From NCBI RefSeq assembly GCF_008151785.1, contig NZ_CP036523.1:496001-560000 (forward strand): 64,000 bases of DNA, given 5' to 3'. A model generated the notes under the pieces. The model was not told the DNA's origin, searched no databases, and saw only the letters and a program-made list of their open reading frames with translations. The stretch comes from Peptacetobacter hiranonis (GTDB lineage: Bacteria; Bacillota; Clostridia; Peptostreptococcales; Peptostreptococcaceae). The translations under genes were made by a program, and so were the position numbers. Shown here piece by piece: positions 9,671 through 19,205 of this stretch (positions are counted from its first letter, which is position 1; each line of letters opens with the position of its first letter).

Positions 9671-9840
9671 GGAAAACCTGTGTATTAAAGTAATGCCAAT
9701 ATATTCGAAAATTTAAAAAATGACAAAAACAAACTAAATTTAATGTAAGAATTGAGTTAGTGTTATAATATAATAAAGGTCGCAATTGTTATATATTGCG
9801 AAGCAAAAGGATAGGAGCATAGCTCCTATTTTTTATTTTA
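9671..9840 (+). ncRNA. Small-RNA-like repeat, left copy
   Basis: An extended -10 element (TG then TATAAT at 9764-9769) is followed by a small stem GCAAT...ATTGC (9782-9799), the box GCGAAG, and a terminator ATAGGAGC/GCTCCTAT with a T run (9811-9835). The predicted RNA is about 55-60 bases. A second copy of the whole block, including about 90 bases upstream of the promoter, lies on the other side of the erm-hflX island at 12842-12980. The stem sequence differs between copies yet still pairs. I see no open frame in it. Confidence 0.65.
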
Positions 9841-9884
9841 TCTATAAAGTATATTGTGATTTTGCTAGAAGTGAATCGGAGTGC

Positions 9885-9913
9885 TTTACAGTAAATATAG
9901 TTTATGGTATTAT
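9885..9913 (+). promoter_or_regulatory. Promoter of the resistance island
   Basis: TTTACA at 9885-9890 and TATTAT at 9908-9913 have a 17-base spacer. This would start a transcript just before the first leader peptide and is the best promoter for the erm-hflX unit. Confidence 0.75.
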
Positions 9914-9946
9914 TAAATACATTAAAATATGAAAGGAGTTGTAGTT

Positions 9947-10018
9947 ATGAAAAATTTATATATAATGCTTAATAAATTAAAAAAAATATACATTACTCCT
10001 GGGTATATTATAAATTAG
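9947..10018 (+). CDS. Leader peptide 1 (K-L-K motif)
   Basis: A 23-codon frame starting MKNLYIMLNKLKK, preceded by AAAGGAG at good spacing. Residues 10-12 are K-L-K, which fits the +X+ pattern known to make macrolide-bound ribosomes stall. The tail of the frame overlaps GGGTATATT, which can pair with bases of the downstream terminator arm. It is therefore read as a regulatory leader peptide rather than a functional protein. Its arrest activity is inferred. Confidence 0.65.
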   Translation: MKNLYIMLNKLKKIYITPGYIIN

Positions 10019-10079
10019 ATAGCATATGCTTAATATACAAATACCCTGGAATATCGACTTATATTCTAGGGGATTTTTT
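10001..10079 (+). promoter_or_regulatory. Transcription attenuator after leader 1
   Basis: Terminator: CCCTGGAATAT (10044-10054) pairs with ATATTCTAGGG (10061-10071), then TTTTTT. Competing antiterminator: GGGTAT at 10001-10006 pairs with ATACCC at 10041-10046, removing the CCC of the terminator stem. A ribosome stalled at the K-L-K codons (9974-9982) would leave GGGTAT free and allow read-through. A ribosome finishing the leader would cover it and permit termination. Confidence 0.7.
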
Positions 10080-10085
10080 ATAATG

Positions 10086-10166
10086 TTATAGCTCTGCGCT
10101 ATTTAATATTAATAGTTAACATAGAGAGTATAAATAATGAAAAAATTTAAAAATATCTTCGTTTGA
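10086..10166 (+). pseudogene. Orphan RBS-sequestering element with 9-codon frame
   Basis: TTATA-GCTCT (10086-10095) can pair with AGAG-AG-TATAA (10123-10133), covering a weak ribosome binding site before ATG 10137. The frame MKKFKNIFV stops at once. The block TTATAGCTCTGCGCTATTTAA is a diverged third copy of the element that precedes erm and hflX, but no R-L-R leader or matching 5' arm is left. It looks like the scar of a deleted, similarly regulated gene. The rest of the interval to 10244 shows nothing else. Confidence 0.45.
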
Positions 10167-10244
10167 AAATAACTACTTAATAAAGATGCAAAAATTATAA
10201 ACAAATATTTAAAGCTTATTATATGAAAAATAGGAGGAAATAAA

Positions 10245-10289
10245 ATGATTATGAATGGTGGAATAGCGTCAATAAGATTAAGAAGATAG
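10245..10289 (+). CDS. Leader peptide 2 of erm (R-L-R motif)
   Basis: Fourteen codons encoding MIMNGGIASIRLRR after a strong AGGAGG site. R-L-R at residues 11-13 is the known macrolide arrest motif seen in leaders of several inducible resistance genes. It differs from leader 3 only at the last residue. The arrest codons lie inside the first stem of the downstream attenuator, as expected for translational control. Confidence 0.85.
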   Translation: MIMNGGIASIRLRR

Positions 10290-10383
10290 CGCACGAGTTG
10301 TGGCTATCGTTAAACAAATTTAATATAATGTCATAACTCCGTGCTATTTAAAGAGTAAAAATAGTGAATTAAGGAGATTATGA
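10278..10383 (+). promoter_or_regulatory. Translational attenuator of erm
   Basis: Four segments can form two alternative folds. GATAGC (10285-10290, end of leader) pairs with GCTATC (10303-10308). TCATAACTCC (10331-10340) pairs with GGAGATTATGA (10373-10383) and hides the ribosome binding site. In the alternative fold GCACGAGTTGTGGC (10291-10304) pairs with GTCATAACTCCGTGC (10330-10344) and frees the site. A stalled ribosome on R-L-R would favour the second fold. The logic matches the classical erm attenuators. Confidence 0.8.
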
Positions 10384-11157
10384 ATGAAAGCTAAAAGTAA
10401 TAATTATAGAGGAAAAGTTGATATTAGTGTATCGCAAAATTTTATTACTAGTAAAAATACTATATATAAATTAATAAAAAAAACAAATATATCCAAAAAT
10501 GATTTTGTTATTGAAATTGGACCAGGAAAAGGTCATATAACAGAAGCTTTATGTGAAAAAAGTTATTGGGTTACAGCTATAGAACTAGATAGAAGTTTAT
10601 ATGGAAATTTAATAAATAAATTTAAAAGTAAAAATAATGTTACTCTTATTAATAAAGATTTTTTAAATTGGAAATTACCTAAAAAAAGAGAATATAAGGT
10701 ATTTTCTAATATTCCTTTTTATATAACAACAAAGATTATTAAGAAATTATTATTAGAAGAGTTAAATTCACCAACTGATATGTGGCTAGTTATGGAGAAA
10801 GGTTCCGCAAAAAGATTTATGGGAATACCTAGAGAGAGTAAATTATCATTACTTTTAAAAACTAAATTTGATATTAAGATAGTGCACTATTTTAATAGAG
10901 AAGACTTCCATCCCATGCCTAGTGTAGATTGCGTCTTAGTATATTTTAAAAGAAAATATAAATATGATATATCTAAAGATGAATGGAATGAATATACAAG
11001 TTTTATATCTAAGTCTATTAATAACTTAAGAGATGTATTTACAAAAAATCAAATTCATGCAGTAATTAAATACCTAGGTATAAATCTTAATAATATTAGT
11101 GAAGTTTCTTATAATGATTGGATACAGTTATTTAGATATAAACAAAAGATAGATTAG
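10384..11157 (+). CDS. erm: 23S rRNA (adenine-N6)-methyltransferase, Erm(Q)-like
   Basis: Dimethylates A2058 of 23S rRNA and gives macrolide-lincosamide-streptogramin B resistance. At 257 residues it has the Erm/KsgA fold: SQNFITSKN at residues 18-26, SAM-binding VIEIGPGKGHITEAL near 44-58, acidic IELD, and the catalytic motif NIPFY near 108-112. From memory the length and sequence resemble Erm(Q) of Clostridium perfringens; I could not verify this by search. GGAG precedes the ATG and is predicted to be masked by the attenuator. Its AT content and mostly CAA Gln codons differ from core genes, which indicates transfer. hflX with a twin leader follows. Confidence 0.92.
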   Translation: MKAKSNNYRGKVDISVSQNFITSKNTIYKLIKKTNISKNDFVIEIGPGKGHITEALCEKSYWVTAIELDRSLYGNLINKFKSKNNVTLINKDFLNWKLPKKREYKVFSNIPFYITTKIIKKLLLEELNSPTDMWLVMEKGSAKRFMGIPRESKLSLLLKTKFDIKIVHYFNREDFHPMPSVDCVLVYFKRKYKYDISKDEWNEYTSFISKSINNLRDVFTKNQIHAVIKYLGINLNNISEVSYNDWIQLFRYKQKID

Positions 11158-11188
11158 TAATAGTAGATTTAAATTAGGAGGTGTTAAA

Positions 11189-11233
11189 ATGATTATGAAT
11201 GGTGGAATAGCGTCAATAAGATTAAGAGGATAA
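11189..11233 (+). CDS. Leader peptide 3 of hflX (R-L-R motif)
   Basis: Fourteen codons encoding MIMNGGIASIRLRG after AGGAGG. It is identical to leader 2 for the first 13 residues and nearly identical at the DNA level, so one is a duplicate of the other. The R-L-R arrest codons pair in the first stem of the hflX attenuator. Confidence 0.85.
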   Translation: MIMNGGIASIRLRG

Positions 11234-11329
11234 GTCACGGGTTGTGGCTATTATCTTAATTTAATAAAGAGTCATAATCCCGTGATATTTAAAGTTAATA
11301 TTTAAATATAAAATTACAGGAGATTATGA
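11221..11329 (+). promoter_or_regulatory. Translational attenuator of hflX
   Basis: ATTAAG..GATAA (11221-11233) pairs with TTATCTTAAT (11251-11260). TCATAATCCC (11272-11281) pairs with GGAGATTATGA (11319-11329), hiding the ribosome binding site. The alternative fold pairs TCACGGGTTGTGGCT (11235-11249) with AGTCATAATCCCGTGA (11270-11285). Relative to the erm copy, bases change on both sides of the stems so that pairing is kept. Confidence 0.8.
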
Positions 11330-11331
11330 AG

Positions 11332-12576
11332 ATGATAAAAAAAGGAATAATTGTAGGAATTAATATAAATAATAAAAATAATTTTGATGAATCTATGGAA
11401 GAATTAAAAAATTTATGCTTAGCTTGCAAAATAGAAACTGTTGGTCAAATTAAGCAGAATTCAAAGAAAGTTAACTCTACTTTTTATATGGGTAGTGGGA
11501 AGATAGATGAATTAAAAAATTTAGTAGAAGAAAACAATGCAGATATAGTTATATTTAATAATGAATTATCAGCGTCACAAGTTAAAAATATTGAAGAAGA
11601 AATAAATTGTAATGTCATAGATAGAACTGCGTTAATATTAGATATCTTTGCAAATAGAGCAAAAACAAGAGAATCTAAATTACAAGTAGAGGTTGCGAAG
11701 CTCCAATATGAATTACCAAGATTAGTTGGTTCAAATGAAGATTTAGGTCGTCAAAGTGGTGGAGTAGGGACTAAAAACAGAGGCGCAGGAGAAACAAAAT
11801 TAGAATTAGACCGTAGAAGAATAGAAGATAAAATTGCTAATTTAAATAAAGAGCTTGAAGTATTAAAAAATCAAAGAGAAGTACAAAAAAGTAAAAGGAA
11901 AAAATCTAATATTCCTAATGTAGCTTTAGTAGGATATACAAATGCTGGTAAGTCATCTGTTATGAATGCTTTAGTAGAGAAGTTTATAAATGATGAAGAT
12001 AAAAAAGTATTTGAAAAAAATATGCTATTTGCAACTTTAGAAACTTATGTTAGAAATATAAAATTAGATAATAATAAATCTTTTTTATTATCAGATACAG
12101 TGGGATTTGTTGGGGATTTACCTCATAGTTTAGTAAAAGCTTTTAGGTCTACTCTAGAAGAAGTTTGTGATGCGGACTTATTACTTCATGTGATTGATAT
12201 ATCTAATCCTAATTATGAAAATCATATAAATGTAACAAATGAAACATTAAATCAAATAGGGGCGGATAATATTCCTGTGATTTATGTATATAATAAAGTT
12301 GATTTAATGGAATTAGATACATTCAATATAGAAGGGATGCTGGTTTCAGCTAAAAAATATATAGGTATAGAAGAATTATTGGAATCTATATGTAAAAATA
12401 TATTTATGGATTATATAAAATGTAAGGTTATGGTTCCTTATAAAGATGGTAAAATGACATCTTATATAATTGATAGTTCAACTGTTCTAGAAACTGAATA
12501 TACTAATGAAGGAACTTTATTTAGTATAGAATGTAGTAAAGAGGATTATGTTAAATACCAGTCATATATAATCTAG
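11332..12576 (+). CDS. hflX: HflX-type ribosome-splitting GTPase (HflXr-like)
   Basis: GTPase that splits stalled 70S ribosomes; the Listeria paralogue HflXr gives macrolide and lincosamide resistance. The protein is about 414 residues. It has the N-terminal HflX domain (STFYMGSGKIDEL), the linker QYELPRLVG...RQSGGVGTKNRGAGETKLELDRR, G1 GYTNAGKSS, G3 DTVGF and G4 NKVD. The ATG at 11332 is preferred by analogy with erm and for spacing from AGGAG; an ATG at 11326 is only three bases from that site. The gene sits behind an R-L-R leader, so a role in drug resistance is more likely than housekeeping. Gln codons are mostly CAA. Confidence 0.88.
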   Translation: MIKKGIIVGININNKNNFDESMEELKNLCLACKIETVGQIKQNSKKVNSTFYMGSGKIDELKNLVEENNADIVIFNNELSASQVKNIEEEINCNVIDRTALILDIFANRAKTRESKLQVEVAKLQYELPRLVGSNEDLGRQSGGVGTKNRGAGETKLELDRRRIEDKIANLNKELEVLKNQREVQKSKRKKSNIPNVALVGYTNAGKSSVMNALVEKFINDEDKKVFEKNMLFATLETYVRNIKLDNNKSFLLSDTVGFVGDLPHSLVKAFRSTLEEVCDADLLLHVIDISNPNYENHINVTNETLNQIGADNIPVIYVYNKVDLMELDTFNIEGMLVSAKKYIGIEELLESICKNIFMDYIKCKVMVPYKDGKMTSYIIDSSTVLETEYTNEGTLFSIECSKEDYVKYQSYII

Positions 12577-12613
12577 AGTGATTCTAGGTATCTATATAAA
12601 CAATGCATAAATG

Positions 12614-12666
12614 AAAGAGGATGTCGCATACCAATTGAAAATTGTTCATGTGATAGCCTCTTTTAT
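12614..12666 (+). terminator. Terminator after hflX
   Basis: AAAGAGG-ATGTCGCAT pairs with ATGTGATAG-CCTCTTT around an inner CAATTGAAAATTG, followed by TTTT. It closes the resistance unit. Confidence 0.75.
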
Positions 12667-12785
12667 ATTTGATAAGTAATTAGAAATGATTTTATTGTAT
12701 GTGTTTATTGCAACAATAAAGTAAATAACTACAAATGATGCTAAAGACATTAAAATAGGATAAATAAATACTTCCAAAACCAATT
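12649..12785 (-). pseudogene. Possible membrane-protein gene remnant
   Basis: On the minus strand an open stretch of about 44 codons reads LVLEVFIYPILMSLASF and continues VVIYFIVAIN to a stop inside the hflX terminator. It has no start codon with a ribosome binding site. The composition is that of a membrane helix, which suggests a leftover gene end, but in AT-rich DNA such a stretch can arise by chance. Confidence 0.25.
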
Positions 12786-12841
12786 AAGCTAGAGATAAAT
12801 ATACTTGTAAGAATGACTTTGTCTTTGTACGACTACGATGG

Positions 12842-12980
12842 GGAAAATGTGTATTAAAGAAATAACAAAAATACTTTAAATGAAATGTGTAAATTAAGTT
12901 AATGCTATAATATAATAAAGTGAACAATATTAATATATTGCGAAGTAGAAGGATAGGAGCTATGCTCCTATTTTTTTATA
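12842..12980 (+). ncRNA. Small-RNA-like repeat, right copy
   Basis: Second copy of the block at 9671-9840. It has an extended -10 (TG c TATAAT, 12903-12911), a stem CAATAT/ATATTG (12925-12940), the box GCGAAG, and terminator ATAGGAGC/GCTCCTAT (12953-12971) with a run of T. Upstream bases such as TGTGTATTAAAG also match. The two copies are direct repeats bracketing the erm-hflX island. About 120 AT-rich bases separate it from ligA. Confidence 0.65.
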
Positions 12981-13092
12981 TTTTTTATATCTAATTCAAC
13001 AAATTTGATATAATTAAATATAGAAAGAATTAAAAAATAAAAATATTCTTCAATCAAGAGAAAAAATAATTCTTTCTCAAAAATAAAACTAG

Positions 13093-15141
<2,049 letters not shown>

Positions 15142-15206
15142 TAAATAGCAAATAATAAATTAGTAATTTTAATATAAAAAAACTAAATAAGAGGTGATTT
15201 CACAGT

Positions 15207-16556
15207 ATGGAAAGATTAGGAAATAGAGCAAATGACGAGATAAGACCAGTCAAGATAACTACGAATTTTACAAAATACGCAGCAGGATCTGTGCTTATCG
15301 AGATGGGAGAAACTAAAGTGATATGTACTGCAACAGTTGAAGACAAAGTACCACCATTTTTAAGAAATACAGGTACAGGTTGGATAAATGCAGAGTATTC
15401 TATGTTACCAAGTTCAACTCAGCAGAGAAAGATAAGAGATTCAGTTAGAGGAAAGATAGATGGAAGAACTCAGGAAATACAGAGATTAATAGGTAGAGCA
15501 ATAAGATCTGTTATAGAATTAGATTTATTAGGAGAGAGAACTATATGGGTTGACTGCGATGTTATTCAGGCAGATGGAGGTACTAGAACAGCTTCAATAA
15601 CTGGTGGGTTTGTTGCAGCAGCTCAGGCAATTTACGGACTTTATCAGAATAAAGAAATTAAAAAACTTCCTATTAAGAATTTCGTATCTGCAATAAGTGC
15701 AGGTGTTTTAAATGATGAGCATATATTAGACCTTTGTTACGAAGAAGATTCTGCAGCTAAGGTAGATATGAACTTTGTAATGACAGACAAAGGAGAGTTT
15801 GTAGAAGTTCAGGGAACTGGAGAAGAAGCTCCATTTAGTAGAGAAGATTTAAATAAATTATTAGAATTAGGGGAAAAAGGAAACAAAGAGCTAATAAAAA
15901 TACAGAGAGCTGCAATCCCAGAAATAGGAGATGCTGTGCTTGGTATGGACTACGGAAAAGACGTGGTAATAGCTACAGGAAATAAACACAAATTACAGGA
16001 AATAGGGGATATACTAAAAGATTTCGACTATAATGTTATGTCTTTAAAAGATGTTGAATTAGACGGAATAGAAATAGTAGAAGACGGAAAAACATTTGAA
16101 CACAATGCTTTGATAAAAGCGAGAACAATTTCAAAATTAACTAAGAAAATATCTATAGCAGATGACTCTGGTTTAGTTGTTGATTGTTTAGGAGGAAAAC
16201 CGGGTATATACTCAGCGAGATATGCTGGAGAACATGCAACTGATGAAGAAAATAGAGTAAAATTATTCGAAGCTATGAAAGATGTTCCAATGGAAGATAG
16301 AACTGCGAGATTTGTAAGCGCAATAGGTGTTGTACTTCCAGATGGAAAAGAGTTTACTGTTAGAGGAACTGTTGAAGGTAAGATAACATTTGAGGAACAT
16401 GGAGAAAATGGATTTGGATACGACTGCATGTTTATGCCTGATGGATTTGATACTACATTTGGTGAAATAGATCCAGAAATCAAAAACAGCATGAGTCACA
16501 GAGCAAATGCACTTAAAAAGATGAAAGAAGAATTTATTAAAAGGGTTGTGAGATAA
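15207..16556 (+). CDS. rph-rdgB: RNase PH fused to XTP/dITP diphosphatase
   Basis: Two enzymes in one 449-residue chain. Residues 1 to about 245 are RNase PH, which trims tRNA 3' ends by phosphorolysis ([39 protein letters not shown]). Residues 252-449 are the RdgB/HAM1 house-cleaning pyrophosphatase ([51 protein letters not shown]). The fusion is known in some Firmicutes. The first RNase PH motif is [12 protein letters not shown], slightly off the usual R-DGR form. The next gene starts on the last base of this one, so the two are translationally coupled. Confidence 0.93.
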   Translation: MERLGNRANDEIRPVKITTNFTKYAAGSVLIEMGETKVICTATVEDKVPPFLRNTGTGWINAEYSMLPSSTQQRKIRDSVRGKIDGRTQEIQRLIGRAIRSVIELDLLGERTIWVDCDVIQADGGTRTASITGGFVAAAQAIYGLYQNKEIKKLPIKNFVSAISAGVLNDEHILDLCYEEDSAAKVDMNFVMTDKGEFVEVQGTGEEAPFSREDLNKLLELGEKGNKELIKIQRAAIPEIGDAVLGMDYGKDVVIATGNKHKLQEIGDILKDFDYNVMSLKDVELDGIEIVEDGKTFEHNALIKARTISKLTKKISIADDSGLVVDCLGGKPGIYSARYAGEHATDEENRVKLFEAMKDVPMEDRTARFVSAIGVVLPDGKEFTVRGTVEGKITFEEHGENGFGYDCMFMPDGFDTTFGEIDPEIKNSMSHRANALKKMKEEFIKRVVR

Positions 16557-17026
16557 TGAAAATAGGTATAGTTAGCGATACTCATAGATTAGTTAGAAAT
16601 ATGGATAAAGCAATTCCGTACTTAGAGAATTGCGATTTAATAATTCATGCAGGGGATAACTACTCAGATGCGAGATATATTTATGGAGAAACAGGAGTAA
16701 ATGTTATGGCTGTTGTAGGAAACTGCGACTTTGAAGATGCAGAGGACGAATTATTATTTGACTTTGGTGGAAAGAAATTTTTCGTGTGCCATGGACATAG
16801 ATACGATGTAAAATACGGAACAAAATTTTTACAGACTAAGGCAGAAAGAGAAGGCGCAGATATAGTTGTGTTTGGGCACACTCATGAAACTTTTTCTGAA
16901 GTAATAAATGGAACACTTTATATAAATCCAGGTAGTCTTTCTCTTCCAAGAGGAGGCAGCAAAAGAGGATTTGCTATATTAGAAATCGACGGAGATAATA
17001 TAAAAGTGAAGGAAGTAGAAATTTAA
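16556..17026 (+). CDS. YfcE/MJ0936-type metallophosphodiesterase
   Basis: Small calcineurin-like phosphoesterase of 156 residues. Metal-binding motifs in order are GIVSDTHR (residues 3-10), IHAGD (near 30), VVGNCD (near 50), CHGHRYD and FGHTHE. It overlaps the rph-rdgB stop codon by one base, a classic coupled pair also seen in related genomes. The physiological substrate is not evident; the family includes generic phosphodiesterases. Confidence 0.85.
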   Translation: MKIGIVSDTHRLVRNMDKAIPYLENCDLIIHAGDNYSDARYIYGETGVNVMAVVGNCDFEDAEDELLFDFGGKKFFVCHGHRYDVKYGTKFLQTKAEREGADIVVFGHTHETFSEVINGTLYINPGSLSLPRGGSKRGFAILEIDGDNIKVKEVEI

Positions 17027-17100
17027 TTTGAAGAATATCTATGACTTTTGAAAAAAGCTAAAAAAATAGCCAAATAATTGAAATATAATCATAAGAAAGG

Positions 17101-17130
17101 TTGTATTTAAAAAAAGTTATGTGATATAAT
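17101..17130 (+). promoter_or_regulatory. Promoter of tig-clpP-clpX
   Basis: TTGTAT (17101-17106) and TATAAT (17125-17130) are 18 bases apart, and TGA before TATAAT forms an extended -10. It lies about 80 bases before tig. Confidence 0.65.
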
Positions 17131-17210
17131 TGAATAGTTATATAGAATTATGATGGATACAAATACCATAAATTGTAATATCAAAAGTATATTAGGAGGA
17201 TTTTTAAGAA

Positions 17211-18494
17211 ATGAAAGCAGAATTACTTAAAAAAGAAGGTAACGTAGTTACTTTAAAAATAACAGTTGACTACGATAAATTCAACGGAGCAGTTGAAAAA
17301 GCTTACAAAAAAACTAGAGGTAGATACAGCATACCTGGATTCAGAAAAGGTAAAGCTCCTAGAAAAATAATAGAAATGAACTACGGTGAAGGAATATTCT
17401 ACGGAGATGCTATAGATGCATTATTCCCAGAAGTATTCGTACCAGCAGTAGAAGAAACTGGAATACTTCCAATAGGTGCTCCATCTATAGATGTAGATGA
17501 AATAAGCAAAGAAAACGGATTAGTTATGTCTGTAGAAGTAGAAGTTAGACCAGAAGTTAAATTAGGTGACTACAAAGGTGTAGAAGTTACTAAAGATGTT
17601 CCAGAAGTAACTGATACAATGATAACTGAAGAATTAGATAGAATGGTAGAAAAAAACTCTAGATTAGTAGACGTTGAAAGAAACGTTGAAGACGGAGATA
17701 TAGTTAACATAGACTTCAAAGGATTTGTTGATGGAGAAGAATTCGAAGGTGGAAACGCTGAAGGATACGAATTAACAATAGGATCTCACACATTCATAGA
17801 CAACTTTGAAGAACAGTTAGTTGGAAAAGCATTAAACGAAGAAGTAGAAGTTAATGTAACATTCCCAGAAGGATACTCAAGAGAAGATTTAGCTTCTAAA
17901 CCAGCTAAATTCGAAGTTAAAATAAACGCTATAAAAGTTAGAGAAATGCCAGAATTAAATGATGAATTCGCAGCTGATACTACAGAATTCGAAACTTTAG
18001 ATGAATTAAAAGCTGACATAAGAGCTAACTTAGAAGAACAGGCTAACAACATGGCTGAAAATCAGTTAAGAGAAGAATTAGTTAATAAAATAGCTGATGC
18101 AGCAGACTTCATAACTCCAAACGCTATGGTTGAAGATCAGTTAGACAGAATGATGCAGGATCTTAACTACCAGTTAATGAGCCAGGGATTACAGATGGAA
18201 ATGTTATTAGAAATAACTGGTAAAGACTTAAATGGATTAAAAGAAGAAAGAAGAGAAGATGCTGAAAAATTAGTTAGAGGAACTCTTGTATTAGATGAAA
18301 TAGCTAAATTAGAAAACATAGAAGCTTCTGAAGAAGACGTTGACGCTGAAATAGCTAAAATGGCTGAAATGTACAAAATGGAAGCAGAAGAAATGAAAAA
18401 AGCTTTAAGACCAGAAGATTTAGAAGACATAGCTGGTCAGTTAAAAGTTAGAAAAACAATAGACTTCCTAGTTGAAAATGCTACAATAGCATAG
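17211..18494 (+). CDS. tig: Trigger factor
   Basis: Ribosome-bound chaperone and peptidyl-prolyl isomerase for nascent chains. It has 427 residues. The N-terminal ribosome-binding signature is GFRKGKAPRKIIE (about residues 43-55). The FKBP domain lies in the middle (NIDFKGFVDGEEFEGG, IDNFEEQLVG), and a helical chaperone arm makes up the C-terminal half. AGGAGG precedes the ATG. All Gln codons checked are CAG. clpP and clpX follow. Confidence 0.96.
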   Translation: MKAELLKKEGNVVTLKITVDYDKFNGAVEKAYKKTRGRYSIPGFRKGKAPRKIIEMNYGEGIFYGDAIDALFPEVFVPAVEETGILPIGAPSIDVDEISKENGLVMSVEVEVRPEVKLGDYKGVEVTKDVPEVTDTMITEELDRMVEKNSRLVDVERNVEDGDIVNIDFKGFVDGEEFEGGNAEGYELTIGSHTFIDNFEEQLVGKALNEEVEVNVTFPEGYSREDLASKPAKFEVKINAIKVREMPELNDEFAADTTEFETLDELKADIRANLEEQANNMAENQLREELVNKIADAADFITPNAMVEDQLDRMMQDLNYQLMSQGLQMEMLLEITGKDLNGLKEERREDAEKLVRGTLVLDEIAKLENIEASEEDVDAEIAKMAEMYKMEAEEMKKALRPEDLEDIAGQLKVRKTIDFLVENATIA

Positions 18495-18527
18495 TTTTAT
18501 AAATAGTCTATAAATATTTGAAAAAAC

Positions 18528-18572
18528 AAGGCTGTCTAAAGCGATATTTGATATCTTAGGCAGCCTTATATT
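18528..18572 (+). terminator. Hairpin between tig and clpP
   Basis: AAGGCTGTCTAA pairs with TTAGGCAGCCTT (18556-18567). The following bases are T-rich but not a clean run, so it may be a partial terminator or a processing site between tig and clpP. Confidence 0.6.
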
Positions 18573-18602
18573 GAATGCAAAAAAAGAAAGGGGTTACATA
18601 AA

Positions 18603-19190
18603 ATGGCATTAGTACCTTATGTTGTTGAACAGACAGGAAGAGGGGAAAGATCTTATGATATATTCTCTAGATTATTAAAGGATAGAATAATATTCTTATG
18701 TGATGAGGTAAATGATGATACTGCAGGACTTATAGTAGCTCAGCTTTTATTCTTAGAAGCAGAAGATCCAGATAAAGATATACATCTTTACATAAATTCA
18801 CCAGGTGGAAGTATAACAGCTGGTATGGCTATATACGATACAATGAACTATATAAAACCAGATGTTAGTACAATATGTATAGGTATGGCTGCATCTATGG
18901 GTGCATTCTTACTTTCTTCAGGTGCAAAAGGTAAGAGATACGCACTTCCAAACAGTGAAATAATGATACACCAGCCACTAGGTGGAGCTCAGGGACAGGC
19001 AACAGAAATAGAAATCCGGGCTAAGAGAATAATAAGAATGAAAGAAAAATTAAACCAGATACTTTCTGAAAATACAGGTCAGCCTTTAGAAAAAATAATG
19101 GCAGATACAGAAAGAGATAACTTCATGGAAGCTGATGAAGCACTTGCATATGGTTTAATAGATGAAGTTATAACAAATAAACCGTTATAA
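18603..19190 (+). CDS. clpP: ClpP protease proteolytic subunit
   Basis: Serine peptidase that forms the tetradecameric chamber used by ClpX. It has 195 residues. Catalytic serine is in GMAASMGAF and histidine in MIHQPLGG; the Asp is in the C-terminal third, near MADTERD. The start is at ATG 18603 with GAAAGGGG upstream. clpX begins 15 bases after the stop, so the two are one unit. Confidence 0.97.
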   Translation: MALVPYVVEQTGRGERSYDIFSRLLKDRIIFLCDEVNDDTAGLIVAQLLFLEAEDPDKDIHLYINSPGGSITAGMAIYDTMNYIKPDVSTICIGMAASMGAFLLSSGAKGKRYALPNSEIMIHQPLGGAQGQATEIEIRAKRIIRMKEKLNQILSENTGQPLEKIMADTERDNFMEADEALAYGLIDEVITNKPL

Positions 19191-19205
19191 GAGAGGAGAA
19201 TTTTA

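Noticed and set aside
9600-13000. Insertion sequence or integrase carrying the resistance island
   Set aside because: No transposase, integrase or terminal inverted repeats were seen. Only the small-RNA-like direct repeats bracket it.
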